DNA of 47,721 nt from Clostridia bacterium (GCA_017463205.1 JAFTPQ010000013.1:1-47721), one strand, 5' to 3'. Positions 1 through 9,464 are shown, counted from the stretch's first letter. The notes: generated from the sequence alone by a model not told the origin. Numbers and translations: made by a program.

Positions 1-1451
1 ACTCCGGCGCCCGTGGTTCGATCGACCAGATCAAACAGCTCGCAGGTATGCGTGGTCTAATGGTAAACCCGCAAGGTAAAAAGATCGAAGTTCCCGTTAA
101 ATCGTGCTTCAGAAACGGTTTGTCCGTTTTGGAATACTTCATTTCCTCGCACGGTGGCCGTAAGGGTTTGACGGATACGGCGTTGAAGACGGCAGACTCC
201 GGTTATCTTACCCGTCGTCTTGTAGACGTATCGCACGAAATTATTGTTCGTGAAGAAGATTGTTGCGCAGGCAGAAAGCCGCAAGGTATGGTCGTGAAAG
301 CGATTTACGACACTGTCGGCAAAGAGATCGAAGGCTTGAAATCGAGAATTTTGGGTAGATTTGCGGCAGAAGACGTATACGACGCAAACGGCAACCTCCT
401 CGTTGGTATGAACCAATTCATCGACGAAAAGGAAGCGGCGGCGATCTGTGACGCAGGTTTGACGGAAGTTCCGATCAGAAGTATTTTCGGTTGTTCGTCG
501 AGATTCGGCGTTTGCGCGAAGTGTTACGGTAAAAACATGGCGACGACGTTGCCTGTTCAAGTGGGCGAAGCGGTTGGTACGATCGCGGCGCAATCTATCG
601 GTGAACCCGGTACACAGCTTACGATGCGTACGTTCCATACGGGCGGTATCGCAGCGACGGGGGACATCACGCAAGGTTTGCCCCGTGTCGAAGAATTGTT
701 TGAAGTTCGTAAACCCAAGGGCTGCGCAACCATTTGCGAAGTGGAAGGGGTTATTTCCATCGACGATTCCGACGGTTCGAAGCATATCAAAGTTATGGAT
801 GAAGCGACGGGCGAAGTGAAGAAAGAATACACGCTTCCTTTCAACGCAGAAATCAAAGTGAAGAACGGCGAAAAAGTTGCGCCCGGCGATTTGTTGAATG
901 CCGGCAGTGTATATCCTCAAGATATCTTGCACGTGCAAGGTGTGAAAGGCGTACAAGATTATATTTTGGAACAAGTACAACCGGTATACCGTTCGCAAGG
1001 GGTTGAAATCAACGATAAACACGTTGAAATCATCGTACGTCAAATGTTGAAGAAAGTCCGCGTAGAAAGCGCAGGCGACACAGGTTTGTTGCCGGGTGAA
1101 CTCGTGGATATGATCACGTTCCAAGACGAAAGTGCGAAAGCGATGGCAAACGGCGGCAAGCCCGCTCTTGCAAAACGTGTGCTTTTGGGTATCACGAAAG
1201 CTGCGCTGGCAACCGATTCCTTCTTGTCGGCGGCTTCTTTCCAAGAAACGTCGCGTGTGCTTACCGAAGCGGCGATCCGCACCAAGCGCGATTACCTTGT
1301 CGGTTTGAAAGAAAACGTTATCATCGGTAAGTTGATCCCCGCAGGTACGGGTACAAAAGCTTATAAGACGATCACGCCGCAGTATATCGGTAGTTTCAAC
1401 GCATCGAAAGCGGAAGAAAATGCGGAAAATGCGGAAGAAAGCGCTGAATAA
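1..1451 (+). CDS. rpoC: DNA-directed RNA polymerase subunit beta', C-terminal part
   Basis: The gene starts upstream of the window; the reading frame is open from position 3, giving about 482 visible residues. It makes the beta' subunit that forms the polymerase active centre with RpoB. What is seen, in order: the conserved QLAGMRGLM segment, the bridge helix ([19 protein letters not shown], then TRRLVDV), one zinc-ligand Cys in REEDCC, the other three in [13 protein letters not shown], and the trigger-loop region [19 protein letters not shown]. That region runs straight into [10 protein letters not shown], so the large SI3 insertion of proteobacterial beta' is absent, as in Gram-positive bacteria. 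The protein ends in an acidic Glu/Ala-rich tail (residues from about 1410 in base coordinates). The NADFDGD magnesium motif lies outside the window. An intrinsic terminator follows 34 bases after the stop. Confidence 0.98.
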   Translation, partial: SGARGSIDQIKQLAGMRGLMVNPQGKKIEVPVKSCFRNGLSVLEYFISSHGGRKGLTDTALKTADSGYLTRRLVDVSHEIIVREEDCCAGRKPQGMVVKAIYDTVGKEIEGLKSRILGRFAAEDVYDANGNLLVGMNQFIDEKEAAAICDAGLTEVPIRSIFGCSSRFGVCAKCYGKNMATTLPVQVGEAVGTIAAQSIGEPGTQLTMRTFHTGGIAATGDITQGLPRVEELFEVRKPKGCATICEVEGVISIDDSDGSKHIKVMDEATGEVKKEYTLPFNAEIKVKNGEKVAPGDLLNAGSVYPQDILHVQGVKGVQDYILEQVQPVYRSQGVEINDKHVEIIVRQMLKKVRVESAGDTGLLPGELVDMITFQDESAKAMANGGKPALAKRVLLGITKAALATDSFLSAASFQETSRVLTEAAIRTKRDYLVGLKENVIIGKLIPAGTGTKAYKTITPQYIGSFNASKAEENAENAEESAE

Positions 1452-1484
1452 GCATTTGTTTAGCGTCTGAAACGACATAAAATA

Positions 1485-1520
1485 AGCTGTCTTTTACAAA
1501 AACGTAAAAGGCGGCTTTTT
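1485..1520 (+). terminator. Intrinsic terminator of rpoC
   Basis: A 13-bp stem (1485-1497 with 1504-1516, two or three G-T pairs), 6-base loop and a T-run at 1516-1520. It ends the rpoC operon. Confidence 0.85.
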
Positions 1521-1554
1521 ATGTAAAAATTTACAAAAAACAAAAAAAGGCATA

Positions 1555-1570
1555 CCATGTACGCGTTGAA
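1555..1570 (+). repeat. Short downstream motif CCATGTACGCGTTGAA, copy 1
   Basis: First of four near-identical 16-18 base motifs in this window (others at 10757, 10788 and 32065). Each lies on the same strand as, and downstream of, a gene's stop codon. It reads as a start codon followed by Tyr-Ala-Leu-Lys; here the frame stays open for 18 codons. Apart from this motif and the terminator and promoter listed separately, I see nothing recognisable in the gene-free stretch 1452-1767. Confidence 0.5.
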
Positions 1571-1698
1571 GTGTACTCTTGTGTTATTTTTTTATAAAAA
1601 AAGAAAAAATAAGTGAGTAATTTGCCTTTTTGCTTCGTTATATAAATGGGGGATAAAAGGCAAACAGTGTATAGGGCGCGGAAAATCAGCGTATTGTA

Positions 1699-1727
1699 TT
1701 GACATTTTTTACCATAGGGTGTATAAT
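1699..1727 (+). promoter_or_regulatory. Consensus sigma-A promoter for the FAD oxidoreductase/glycosyltransferase/gtrA operon
   Basis: Perfect -35 TTGACA at 1699-1704, 17-base spacer and perfect -10 TATAAT at 1722-1727. The first start codon is at 1768, giving a leader of roughly 35 bases. Confidence 0.88.
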
Positions 1728-1767
1728 AGAAGAAAATGGGAAAGAAGGTCGTTTCGGAGGAGAAATT

Positions 1768-3351
1768 ATGGAAAAGACAGCCATCATCATCGGCGCAGGG
1801 CCTGCGGGTTTAACAGCTGCGTACGAATTGTTGACGAAATCGAAAGATATCAAACCGATTATTTTAGAGGCGGAACAATTTGTCGGCGGTATTTCACGGA
1901 CGGCGACGTATAACGGAAATCGTATGGACATCGGCGGTCACCGTTTTTTCTCGAAAGACGACCGTGTTACCGCGCTTTGGACGAAAATGTTGCCCGTGCA
2001 AGGCGAAGCGGCGAAAGACGATAAAATTTTAGGCAGAGAAAAACCGTTGCAGAAAGGTGGCCCCGATCCTGAACAGACAGACGAAGTGATGCTGGTGCGC
2101 GATCGCGTTTCCCGTATCATTTACAAACGGAAATTTTTCGATTATCCCATATCGTTGAAGGCGCGCACATTTATGAATATGGGCTTTTTTTCCACGATGA
2201 AGGCGGGGTTCGGATATATCGGAAGCTGTTTGCACAAACGGGAAGAAAGCAATTTGGAAAATTTTTATATCAACCGTTTCGGGAAACCGTTGTACGCTAT
2301 GTTTTTTGAGGATTACACGGAAAAGTTGTGGGGAGTGCATCCCCGTGATATTTCGGCGGATTGGGGCGCGCAACGGGTGAAGGGACTGTCCGTTTCCAAA
2401 GCCATTAAAAACGCTTTTTCCAAAATGTTCAAAAAGAAAAACCGCGAAGTGGAAACCAGCTTGATCGAACAATTCATCTATCCGAAAAAAGGTCCGGGGC
2501 AGTTGTACGAAAAAATGGCGGAAGAAATTTGCCGTTTGGGAGGCGAAATTTTATACGGCAGAACGGTGAATAAAATCACCTTAAAAGACGGAAAGGTGGC
2601 AAGCGTGTCCGCGATGAACGCCGATGGCGAGTCGGAAACGTATGCGGCGGACTATTTCATTTCGTCCATGCCGATCAAAGATCTTGCAGAAGCGATCGGG
2701 CAAGCGGAAATGCCCGACGACGTTTACGAAACTGCGACGGCGTTGCCTTATCGCGATTTTATGACGGTGGGACTGTTGTTAGACGGCTTGAAAGTGAAAA
2801 ATAAGACAAAAATGAAAACGTTGGGAAATATCGTGCCCGATTGTTGGATCTACGTGCAAGACCGTGACGTGCGGTTGGGACGTATTCAAATTTTCAACAA
2901 TTGGTCACCATATATGGTGGACGATCCTCAACGTAAAATTTGGGTGGGATTGGAATATTTTTGCAACGAAGGGGACGGAATGTGGACAAGCTCCGATCAG
3001 GCGTTCATCGACAAGGCGATCGACGAATTGGTGAAGATCGGCGTTATTCAATCGAAAGACAACGTTCTCGATTCCACGGTGTTGCGCGTAAAAAAAGCGT
3101 ATCCCGCCTATTTCGGCAGCTATGCGCAGTTCGATAAAGTGAAAAATTATCTCAACGGCATCGAAAATTTGTATTGCGTGGGCAGAAACGGTCAACACCG
3201 TTATAACAATATGGATCATTCGATGGTGACGTCAATGGTGGCTTGCGAAAATATCATAAGCGGTGAAAAAGACAAAACGGCGCTTTGGGAAGTAAATACG
3301 GAAAAAGAATATCACGAAACCAAATTGCAAGAGAGCGAAAAAAAGGCTTAA
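1768..3351 (+). CDS. NAD(P)/FAD-dependent oxidoreductase of the HemY/UDP-galactopyranose-mutase-like class
   Basis: A 527-residue flavoprotein with an N-terminal dinucleotide-binding motif [10 protein letters not shown] (residues about 6-15), followed by ILEAE at the end of the Rossmann beta2 strand and VGGISRT. The C-terminal FAD-binding segment contains [18 protein letters not shown]. The fold and motifs place it in the broad amine-oxidase/protoporphyrinogen-oxidase-like group (COG1232) that includes UDP-galactopyranose mutase relatives. The substrate cannot be read from sequence. The start at 1768 was chosen over an upstream ATG at 1699 because it has GGAGGAG seven bases upstream, while 1699 falls inside the promoter. 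It heads an operon with a membrane glycosyltransferase and a GtrA-like protein, so a role in making or modifying a sugar for an envelope polymer is inferred. Confidence 0.82.
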   Translation: MEKTAIIIGAGPAGLTAAYELLTKSKDIKPIILEAEQFVGGISRTATYNGNRMDIGGHRFFSKDDRVTALWTKMLPVQGEAAKDDKILGREKPLQKGGPDPEQTDEVMLVRDRVSRIIYKRKFFDYPISLKARTFMNMGFFSTMKAGFGYIGSCLHKREESNLENFYINRFGKPLYAMFFEDYTEKLWGVHPRDISADWGAQRVKGLSVSKAIKNAFSKMFKKKNREVETSLIEQFIYPKKGPGQLYEKMAEEICRLGGEILYGRTVNKITLKDGKVASVSAMNADGESETYAADYFISSMPIKDLAEAIGQAEMPDDVYETATALPYRDFMTVGLLLDGLKVKNKTKMKTLGNIVPDCWIYVQDRDVRLGRIQIFNNWSPYMVDDPQRKIWVGLEYFCNEGDGMWTSSDQAFIDKAIDELVKIGVIQSKDNVLDSTVLRVKKAYPAYFGSYAQFDKVKNYLNGIENLYCVGRNGQHRYNNMDHSMVTSMVACENIISGEKDKTALWEVNTEKEYHETKLQESEKKA

Positions 3352-3393
3352 AACGACGGAAATAAGACAATGAAAAGATAAAAAGGAGGAACT

Positions 3394-5088
3394 ATGGAAA
3401 GCGCGGACGTAAAATCGGATATCGAAAATACCGCGGCGGATAGGACGGACGAACGGAAAAACCTGTCTTATAAGCACGCCTTTTTATGGGAACTATTGCT
3501 GTATATCGGCGTGTTTGTCGTTACGACGGCGCTGTTTTTCATTCTCCGACCGAGAATGCAACAACTCCGAAACGGCGTCACGGCGCAGATGCTGATGGTG
3601 ATATCTTTGGGGTTGATCGCGTCGTTCATCTCGTACATGGGTGTCACAAAACGCTTGACAGCGAAGAAACTGATCTTGCTTTTATTGCTGGCAGGGTTTG
3701 TTTTACGGGTGGGGTATATGCTGTACACGCCCGCCTCGGCAAGACAGCAAGACACGTACACGAAAAATTTCGACGGACACGAAGCGTATGCGTGGACGTT
3801 GTTTACGACAGGACGACTTCCGACGACCAACGATTATCAATTTTATCATCCGCCCCTCAACGCCTTGTTGCAAGCGGGTTTCATGCATTTTATGAAAGGT
3901 TTGACGGACGGGATCGGTTCGCTGTTTGGGTTGGAAGACTATTTTGCGACGGGCTTCTTGTTTGCGAAACCCGATTACATCACGGAAAATGAACGTTGGT
4001 TTTTATATTCCACCTGTCAAATTTTGGCGGTGTTCTATTCGTTTGTCACGGCGGCGGTATCGGTGAAAATCGTCAAAATGTTCCGTTTTTCGGATAAAAT
4101 GACGGTGTTTTTATCCGCATTCGTCATTTTTTATCCGAGGAATATCCAATTTTCGGGAATGTTGAACAACGACGGCGTATCCTATATGTTTTCCATACTT
4201 TCCCTCTTTTTCGCTTTAAAGTGGTGGAAGGGAAACCGTTCGATCCTGTCCATTTTGTTTTGCGCGCTGTGCGTGGGGTTGGGCATGATGGCAAAATTTT
4301 CGTCCGCCACCGTTTGTTTGCCCATCGCAGGCGTCTTTATTTACGAATTTATCCGCACGTTACAGAAAAAAACGGACGCGATGCCGATCGGAAAAATGGT
4401 GTTGCAATACGGAGCGTTTTTATGCGTTTGCGCCCCGATCGGGCTTTGGTTTCAAGTGTATGCCAATCAACGGTTTGGGCAAGAATTGGGATACGTGTTT
4501 TCCAACCTCAATCAAAAATTGTATACGGGCGATCATTCCTTTTTCGAGCGTTTTTTCATCGCGTTCGATCTTTCCGAATATCTCGGAACGCTGTATTGCC
4601 GTCCGTTTGAAGGCAATTACAATTTGTTTAACTATGCGCTCCGTTCTTCCATTTTCGGAGAATTTTCCTATTGGCAAGGAGAGGGGTTGGCTGCGGCGGC
4701 AATTTTATTTGCTTACGCGGGCGCGCTGTTGCTTTTTATCGGGCTGGTATGGTGCGCAGTTCTTTATTTTAAAGGCAAAAAGGACGAGCGGGCATTGTGG
4801 AAACGCGAGCCGCCGATTACGGGGAAAGATTTCTTATTCGTGTTTTTATTGATGCAATCGCAAGCGCTCTCGGAAATTTATTTTTATATCAAAATGCCGT
4901 ATGGCTGTACGATGGATTTTCGCTATATTATGCCGATGATCTTGGCGATCGCATTGACGGTTGGCTATGTGGAAAAGACGCTGAAAAACACCGAAAACAA
5001 ATGGGCGTTGGCATTGAACCGCGCGTTGACGATTGCGGCAGTGGGACTGTTGGCGTCATCCGCCTTGTTCTATTGCGTTTGTATTTGA
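3394..5088 (+). CDS. GT-C/PMT-type (GT39-like) membrane glycosyltransferase
   Basis: A 564-residue polytopic membrane protein with about ten to twelve hydrophobic segments from residue 27 to the C-terminus. The first extracytoplasmic loop holds an acidic cluster (KNFDGHEAYAW) followed by YQFYHPPLNALL; the acidic loop and the HPPL element are typical of PMT/ArnT-like transferases that use polyprenyl-phosphate sugars. The expected reaction is transfer of a lipid-linked sugar to an acceptor on the outer face of the membrane; donor and acceptor are unknown. It is preceded by AAAAGGAGG with good spacing, 42 bases after the FAD oxidoreductase gene and 11 bases before the gtrA-like gene. The GtrA neighbour, which would flip a polyprenyl-phosphate sugar, supports the assignment. 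Confidence 0.8.
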   Translation: MESADVKSDIENTAADRTDERKNLSYKHAFLWELLLYIGVFVVTTALFFILRPRMQQLRNGVTAQMLMVISLGLIASFISYMGVTKRLTAKKLILLLLLAGFVLRVGYMLYTPASARQQDTYTKNFDGHEAYAWTLFTTGRLPTTNDYQFYHPPLNALLQAGFMHFMKGLTDGIGSLFGLEDYFATGFLFAKPDYITENERWFLYSTCQILAVFYSFVTAAVSVKIVKMFRFSDKMTVFLSAFVIFYPRNIQFSGMLNNDGVSYMFSILSLFFALKWWKGNRSILSILFCALCVGLGMMAKFSSATVCLPIAGVFIYEFIRTLQKKTDAMPIGKMVLQYGAFLCVCAPIGLWFQVYANQRFGQELGYVFSNLNQKLYTGDHSFFERFFIAFDLSEYLGTLYCRPFEGNYNLFNYALRSSIFGEFSYWQGEGLAAAAILFAYAGALLLFIGLVWCAVLYFKGKKDERALWKREPPITGKDFLFVFLLMQSQALSEIYFYIKMPYGCTMDFRYIMPMILAIALTVGYVEKTLKNTENKWALALNRALTIAAVGLLASSALFYCVCI

Positions 5089-5099
5089 AGGAGAATAAA

Positions 5100-5597
5100 A
5101 TGGAAGAAGAAACAAAAGAAGGATCTGTAAAACAAACGAAAAAACAACTATTTTGGGAAATTTTTCGTTTTTTATTGGTCGGCGGGACGGCGACGGTGAT
5201 CGATTATCTCACTTCTTATCTATTTTATACGTGGCTTTTGCCGCCGGAACTCATCGGCAGCGTCCTGTCGCTGATCCTTTCCACGGCGCTTGGTTTTTGC
5301 GTGGGATTGACGGTGAATTGGTTTTTGTCCGTCTACTTTGTTTTCAGAGCGGTGAAAAATAGGGAAGAAGCCAATTCCAAAAAGGGGTTTGTCACGTTCA
5401 CGTTGGTGGGGTTGGTCGGGTTGGCAGTATCCGTGTTGGGGATGCAGCTCGTCAACGTGTTGCCCTCCATTACGCTGTTTTCGTCCACCACTTTTTTGAT
5501 GGAAGAATGGAAATGGTGGCTGATGAAATGCGTGATGACGTGTATCGTATTGGTCTGGAACTACGTGGGCAGAAAATTATTGGTGTTCAAATCGTAA
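5100..5597 (+). CDS. GtrA-family membrane protein (putative polyprenyl-phosphate-sugar flippase)
   Basis: A 165-residue protein with four hydrophobic segments and the GtrA-family signature near residue 20-32 (FRFLLVGGTATVIDYL). GtrA proteins are thought to move lipid-linked monosaccharides across the membrane for use by GT-C enzymes such as the upstream gene. The ATG at 5100 was chosen because AAGGAG lies seven bases upstream and the protein then begins with a short charged tail before the first membrane segment. It is the last gene of the operon; a strong terminator begins 17 bases after its stop. Confidence 0.85.
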   Translation: MEEETKEGSVKQTKKQLFWEIFRFLLVGGTATVIDYLTSYLFYTWLLPPELIGSVLSLILSTALGFCVGLTVNWFLSVYFVFRAVKNREEANSKKGFVTFTLVGLVGLAVSVLGMQLVNVLPSITLFSSTTFLMEEWKWWLMKCVMTCIVLVWNYVGRKLLVFKS

Positions 5598-5614
5598 AAA
5601 TCGATCGTTAATAC

Positions 5615-5653
5615 GCTGATTGCCGCTTTATAAAAGCGGCAATAGCTTTTTTT
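5615..5653 (+). terminator. Intrinsic terminator after gtrA-like gene
   Basis: Perfect 11-bp stem (5619-5629 with 5633-5643), extended by GCT/AGC outside one bulged base, followed by seven Ts. Confidence 0.93.
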
Positions 5654-5683
5654 GCGAAAGATAAAAAAAATGCGCCCAAAGAC

Positions 5684-5712
5684 TTGACAAAATACGGCGG
5701 CTTTGTTATAAT
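5684..5712 (+). promoter_or_regulatory. Consensus sigma-A promoter for pflA operon
   Basis: Perfect TTGACA (5684-5689), 17-base spacer and perfect TATAAT (5707-5712). The transcript would have an approximately 115-base leader before pflA at 5833. Confidence 0.88.
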
Positions 5713-5832
5713 AATAAACGTGAGGTGGTAGGAGGCGTCGCGCGGGTTGCGTTACGCCTTTTTTCAAGGAGAAACCCTTGTCCCCTGCAAAAGGACGGAA
5801 AAGAGCGGCTGCGCTACATAGGAGGAAACACA

Positions 5833-6564
5833 ATGACGGGACGTATTCATTCATTCGAGTCCTTCGGTACTGTGGACGGGCCGGGGATCCGCTTCGTAGT
5901 GTTTTTACAAGGCTGTCCGCTTCGCTGTCAATATTGTCACAATCCCGACACGTGGGGCGCAGGCGGAGAGGAATACACGGTGGACGCTGTGGTAGAGCGC
6001 GCGCTTCGTTATAAAAATTATTTCGGGGACAAAGGCGGCGTTACGGTGACAGGGGGCGAACCTTTGTTGCAGATCGATTTTGTGACGCAGTTGTTTACGG
6101 CGTTAAAGGCGAAAGGCATACACACCTGCGTGGATACGTCGGGGATCGCCTTTCAACCGGACAACGCAAACAGCGTGGAAAAGCACGAAAAATTGTTGCA
6201 GGTTGCCGACTTGTTTTTGTTGGATATCAAACACATCGACGACGAGGCTTGTAAAAAACTGACGGGGCAAAGCAACGCGCATACGTTGGCGTTTGCAAAA
6301 TTTTTAAGCGATCACGGCAAAACGATGTGGATCAGACAGGTACTTGTGCCGGGGATCACCGACGGCGAGGAGAGTTTGCAAAAAACGCGCGCGTTTATCG
6401 ATTCGCTGAATACGGTCGATCGGGTGGAAGTGCTTCCCTATCACACGATGGGGGAAGTGAAATACGAAAAGTTGGGTATGGAATATCCCCTAAAAGGTGT
6501 GCCGACGCCCACGAAAGAGCGAGTGCAGTTCGCAAAAAAGATTTTGACGGAAGGACGACCGTAA
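5833..6564 (+). CDS. pflA: Pyruvate formate-lyase activating enzyme (radical SAM)
   Basis: A 243-residue radical SAM enzyme that generates the glycyl radical on pyruvate formate-lyase by reductive cleavage of S-adenosylmethionine. The CX3CX2C cluster motif is seen at Cys28, Cys32 and Cys35 (GCPLRCQYCHN), preceded by the typical GTVDGPGIRFVVF and followed by VTGGEPLLQ. Length matches the family. An upstream in-frame ATG at 5725 exists, but ATG 5833 has GGAGGAAAC directly before it and aligns with known N-termini. It is followed 24 bases later by a thioredoxin-like gene and then by the two PFL genes. Its partner Gly is on the small subunit at 9157-9390, so here the activase must act on a two-chain enzyme. 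Confidence 0.96.
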   Translation: MTGRIHSFESFGTVDGPGIRFVVFLQGCPLRCQYCHNPDTWGAGGEEYTVDAVVERALRYKNYFGDKGGVTVTGGEPLLQIDFVTQLFTALKAKGIHTCVDTSGIAFQPDNANSVEKHEKLLQVADLFLLDIKHIDDEACKKLTGQSNAHTLAFAKFLSDHGKTMWIRQVLVPGITDGEESLQKTRAFIDSLNTVDRVEVLPYHTMGEVKYEKLGMEYPLKGVPTPTKERVQFAKKILTEGRP

Positions 6565-6588
6565 ACGGCGGCTTTCAAAGGACGAGCT

Positions 6589-6909
6589 ATGACGGAAAAA
6601 GATTATAAACAACAGTTGCAAGGGCTGTGCTGCGTAGAGATCAGCGGAGAATCTTGCGCAAACTGTTTAACGCTGATGCCGATTTTAAAAGATCTGTGCG
6701 AGGCGCGCGGCGACGTGCGGTTGGTGCATATCGAGGCGGATTATTCGACGCTGCAATTGATGGAAGCGTTGGAGGTGGAAAAAGTTCCTACGATCCTCTT
6801 GGTGGAAGACGGCGAAATATTTGCCCGTTGTTCGGGATTTCAGCCGGAAGAAATTTTAGAACTTTGGTTGGACGCTAAAATCGAAGAACGTAAAGCGGCA
6901 AAAAAATAA
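6589..6909 (+). CDS. Thioredoxin-fold protein
   Basis: A 106-residue thioredoxin-like protein with an active-site CxxC (Cys23 and Cys26, in SCANC) and the cis-proline loop KVPTILL (Pro67). The motif CANC differs from the classical CGPC, so the redox potential and partner are likely different from housekeeping thioredoxin. It lacks a signal peptide and should be cytoplasmic. It sits between pflA and the PFL core gene in a compact operon. A role in reducing or protecting PFL or its activase is inferred from position only. Confidence 0.82.
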   Translation: MTEKDYKQQLQGLCCVEISGESCANCLTLMPILKDLCEARGDVRLVHIEADYSTLQLMEALEVEKVPTILLVEDGEIFARCSGFQPEEILELWLDAKIEERKAAKK

Positions 6910-6949
6910 CCACCGTGAAAAGAAATACGAAAAATATCAATTTTCTTAA

Positions 6950-6967
6950 CATTTTATGATTAAAATG
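6950..6967. promoter_or_regulatory. 18-bp palindrome upstream of PFL core gene (possible operator)
   Basis: CATTTTA-TGAT-TAAAATG, a perfect 7+4+7 inverted repeat 54 bases before the PFL start. Its size fits a dimeric regulator site, but it does not match the Fnr or Rex consensus as I know them. No convincing -35/-10 pair was found next to it. Confidence 0.3.
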
Positions 6968-7020
6968 CGCGGAAATTGTTGATATATAAAAAGAATAAAT
7001 TATTAAACAGGAGTGCTGAT

Positions 7021-9057
7021 ATGATGCAATACAAAGGTTGGGAAGGTTTTATTCCCGGTAAATGGTGTGACGACGAAGTAAACGTACGCGACTTTATTCA
7101 GCGTAACTACACGCCGTACGATGGCGATTCCACGTTCCTTGCTCCCGCAACGGAAGCGACGAAAAAATTGTGGGATATCGTTTGCGATTTAACGAAAAAA
7201 GAAATCGCGGCAGGCGGCGTTCTCAACGCGGATACGAAAATCGTTTCTACGCTCACTTCTCACGGCGCAGGATATCTTGACAAAGATCTTGAAAAGATTG
7301 TCGGTCTTCAAACAGACGAGCCGTTTAAGCGTTCTTTGCAACCCTTCGGCGGTATTCGTATGTCGGAAGGCGCATTGAATATGTACGGATATGAACTTGA
7401 TCCTCAAGTGAAAGAAATTTTCACGAAATATCGTAAAACGCATAACGAAGGCGTGTTCGATGCATATACGCCCGAAATGAGAGCGGCTCGTTCCGCGCAT
7501 ATCTTGACGGGGCTTCCCGACGCTTACGGTCGTGGCCGTATCATTGGTGACTACCGTCGTGTGGCTTTGTACGGTGTGGATTATTTGATCCAAAAGAAGG
7601 AAGAAGACAAGTTGGCGATCAACGGCGATATGACGCCTGAAAAGGTTAGAAACCGCGAAGAACTTGCCGATCAAGTGAAAGCGTTGAAAGCGTTGAAAGA
7701 AATGGCGGCAATTTACGGTTGCGACATTTCCAAACCCGCTGAAACGGCGCAACAAGCGATCCAAGCATTGTACTTTGGTTATCTTGCTGCGGTTAAAGAT
7801 CAAAACGGCGCGGCGATGTCGATCGGTAGAAACACCACCTTCCTCGATATCTATATTCAACGTGACCTCAATAAAGGCTTGATCACCGAAGAACAAGCGC
7901 AAGAATTTATCGATCATTTCATCATGAAACTTCGTATCGTGAAGTTTATGAGAACGAAAGAATACAACGAATTGTTCTCGGGCGACCCCACGTGGGTTAC
8001 CGAATCCATCGGCGGTATGGGCGTAGACGGCAGATCGCTTGTCACCAAGACGGCGTTCCGTGTATTGCACACGCTTGACAACCTTGGCCCTGCACCCGAA
8101 CCTAACCTCACCGTTCTTTGGTCGAAGAGATTGCCCGCAAACTTCAAAAAATATTGTGCGGAAATTTCCATTCGTACTTCGTCCATTCAATACGAAAGCG
8201 ACGAATTGATGAGTGCGGAAATGGGCGACGATTATGCGATCGCTTGTTGCGTAAGCTGTATGAAAGTCGGTAAAGATATGCAATTCTTCGGCGCGCGTGC
8301 AAACCTTGCAAAATGTTTGTTGTACGCAATCAACGGCGGTAAAGACGAAATTATGAAGGACAAAGTGACGGGCAAACCTATGCAGGTATCCCCCGAATTT
8401 GTGCCTATCTACGGCGACGACGCGTTGAACTATGACGAAGTTTGTCAGAAGTTTGAAAATATGATGACGTGGCTTGCGGATTTGTATGTAAATACGCTTA
8501 ACCTTATCCACTATATGCACGATAAGTATAGTTATGAAGCATTGGAAATGGCATTGCACGATACGGAAGTTCGTCGTTTCTTCGCAACGGGTATCGCAGG
8601 TCTTTCCTGCGCGGCAGACTCCTTGTCCGCAATCAAGTATGCGAAAGTGTACCCCGTTCGTAACGAAGACGGCATCGTTGTCGATTATAAGATCGAAGGC
8701 GAATATCCTAAGTATGGTAATAACGACGACAGAGCGGACGAAATCGCTGTTTGGATCGTGAAGACCTTTATGAAGAAGGTAAAGAGCCATTACACCTATC
8801 GTGACAGCGTTCCCACCACGTCGATCCTTACGATTACGTCGAACGTTGTATACGGTAAGAAGACGGGTAACACGCCTGACGGACGTCGTGGCGGTACGCC
8901 TCTTGCTCCCGGCGCAAACCCGATGCACGGCAGAGATTGCAACGGCGCATTGGCATCGCTTGAATCGGTTGCGAAGATTCCTTACGAATATTCGAGAGAC
9001 GGTATTTCCAACACCTTCTCGATCACGCCCGGTTCGCTTGGCAGAGAAGACGACTAA
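7021..9057 (+). CDS. pflB: Pyruvate formate-lyase, catalytic core lacking the glycyl-radical domain
   Basis: A 678-residue formate C-acetyltransferase core: pyruvate plus CoA gives acetyl-CoA plus formate. The catalytic Cys pair is Cys409-Cys410 (AIACCVS), followed by the typical [12 protein letters not shown]. The protein stops after [13 protein letters not shown], exactly where full-length PFL (about 760 residues in E. coli) continues into the C-terminal glycyl-radical domain. That domain is supplied by the separate gene at 9157. Core plus small subunit total 755 residues. ATG 7021 was chosen because AGGAG lies seven bases upstream; the in-frame ATG at 6976 would add residues not found in the family. 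This is not a simple nonsense mutation: the intervening 99 bases contain a second in-frame stop, and the next gene has its own ribosome binding site. Confidence 0.95.
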   Translation: MMQYKGWEGFIPGKWCDDEVNVRDFIQRNYTPYDGDSTFLAPATEATKKLWDIVCDLTKKEIAAGGVLNADTKIVSTLTSHGAGYLDKDLEKIVGLQTDEPFKRSLQPFGGIRMSEGALNMYGYELDPQVKEIFTKYRKTHNEGVFDAYTPEMRAARSAHILTGLPDAYGRGRIIGDYRRVALYGVDYLIQKKEEDKLAINGDMTPEKVRNREELADQVKALKALKEMAAIYGCDISKPAETAQQAIQALYFGYLAAVKDQNGAAMSIGRNTTFLDIYIQRDLNKGLITEEQAQEFIDHFIMKLRIVKFMRTKEYNELFSGDPTWVTESIGGMGVDGRSLVTKTAFRVLHTLDNLGPAPEPNLTVLWSKRLPANFKKYCAEISIRTSSIQYESDELMSAEMGDDYAIACCVSCMKVGKDMQFFGARANLAKCLLYAINGGKDEIMKDKVTGKPMQVSPEFVPIYGDDALNYDEVCQKFENMMTWLADLYVNTLNLIHYMHDKYSYEALEMALHDTEVRRFFATGIAGLSCAADSLSAIKYAKVYPVRNEDGIVVDYKIEGEYPKYGNNDDRADEIAVWIVKTFMKKVKSHYTYRDSVPTTSILTITSNVVYGKKTGNTPDGRRGGTPLAPGANPMHGRDCNGALASLESVAKIPYEYSRDGISNTFSITPGSLGREDD

Positions 9058-9089
9058 TCGTTGCTTACTCATCACAAATCCACGGTGAC

Positions 9090-9116
9090 GCTTTTGCGGA
9101 GAGTATTCGCAAAAGC
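9090..9116 (+). promoter_or_regulatory. Intergenic stem-loop between the two PFL genes
   Basis: Perfect 9-bp stem GCTTTTGCG (9090-9098) with CGCAAAAGC (9108-9116), 9-base loop, no T-run after it. It is therefore not an obvious terminator. It may stabilise or process the mRNA and set the ratio of core to small subunit; that role is inference. Confidence 0.6.
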
Positions 9117-9156
9117 TTGCCGTTGAAAATACAATAATAATAAAGGAGATAATATT

Positions 9157-9390
9157 ATGTCGAACAGAGTAGATAATTTGGTTCAAATGTTGGATACCTA
9201 CGTTAGCGACGGTGGTTTCCATCTTAACGTAAACGTGTTCAATCGTGAAACTCTTCTGGACGCGCAAGCGCATCCCGAAAAGTATCCTCAGCTCACCATC
9301 CGCGTTTCCGGGTATGCAGTAAACTTTATCAAGCTTACCAAAGAACAGCAGGATGACGTTATTTCCAGAACCATTCACGAATCCATGTAA
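9157..9390 (+). CDS. Stand-alone glycyl-radical subunit of pyruvate formate-lyase (GrcA/YfiD-like)
   Basis: A 77-residue protein corresponding to the missing C-terminal domain of PFL. It contains [10 protein letters not shown], then [16 protein letters not shown] with the radical-bearing glycine at Gly52, and ends HESM much as full-length enzymes do. In E. coli the comparable 127-residue YfiD/GrcA is a spare part that rescues damaged PFL; here the core lacks its own domain, so this protein should be obligatory. It has an excellent ribosome binding site (AAAGGAG, seven bases before ATG), suited to high expression. It lies 99 bases after the core gene behind a hairpin, and a terminator follows 41 bases after its stop. 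Confidence 0.94.
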   Translation: MSNRVDNLVQMLDTYVSDGGFHLNVNVFNRETLLDAQAHPEKYPQLTIRVSGYAVNFIKLTKEQQDDVISRTIHESM

Positions 9391-9431
9391 TTTGGCGTGG
9401 TCGGTTTTTGAAATAGGTATTTGAAAGTAAC

Positions 9432-9464
9432 ACTGCCGCCGCTTGCAACAACGACGGCAGTTTT
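9432..9464 (+). terminator. Intrinsic terminator of the PFL operon
   Basis: ACTGCCG (9432-9438) pairs with CGGCAGT (9455-9461), with a further CG/CG pair past a mismatch, ending in TTTT. Confidence 0.78.

Noticed and set aside
57-1478. Long minus-strand open frame opposite rpoC
   Set aside because: Antisense shadow of a highly biased conserved gene.
9055-9157. Frameshift or sequencing error splitting a single pflB gene
   Set aside because: The gap keeps the frame but contains a second in-frame stop and 33 codons with no PFL similarity, and the small gene has its own strong ribosome binding site.
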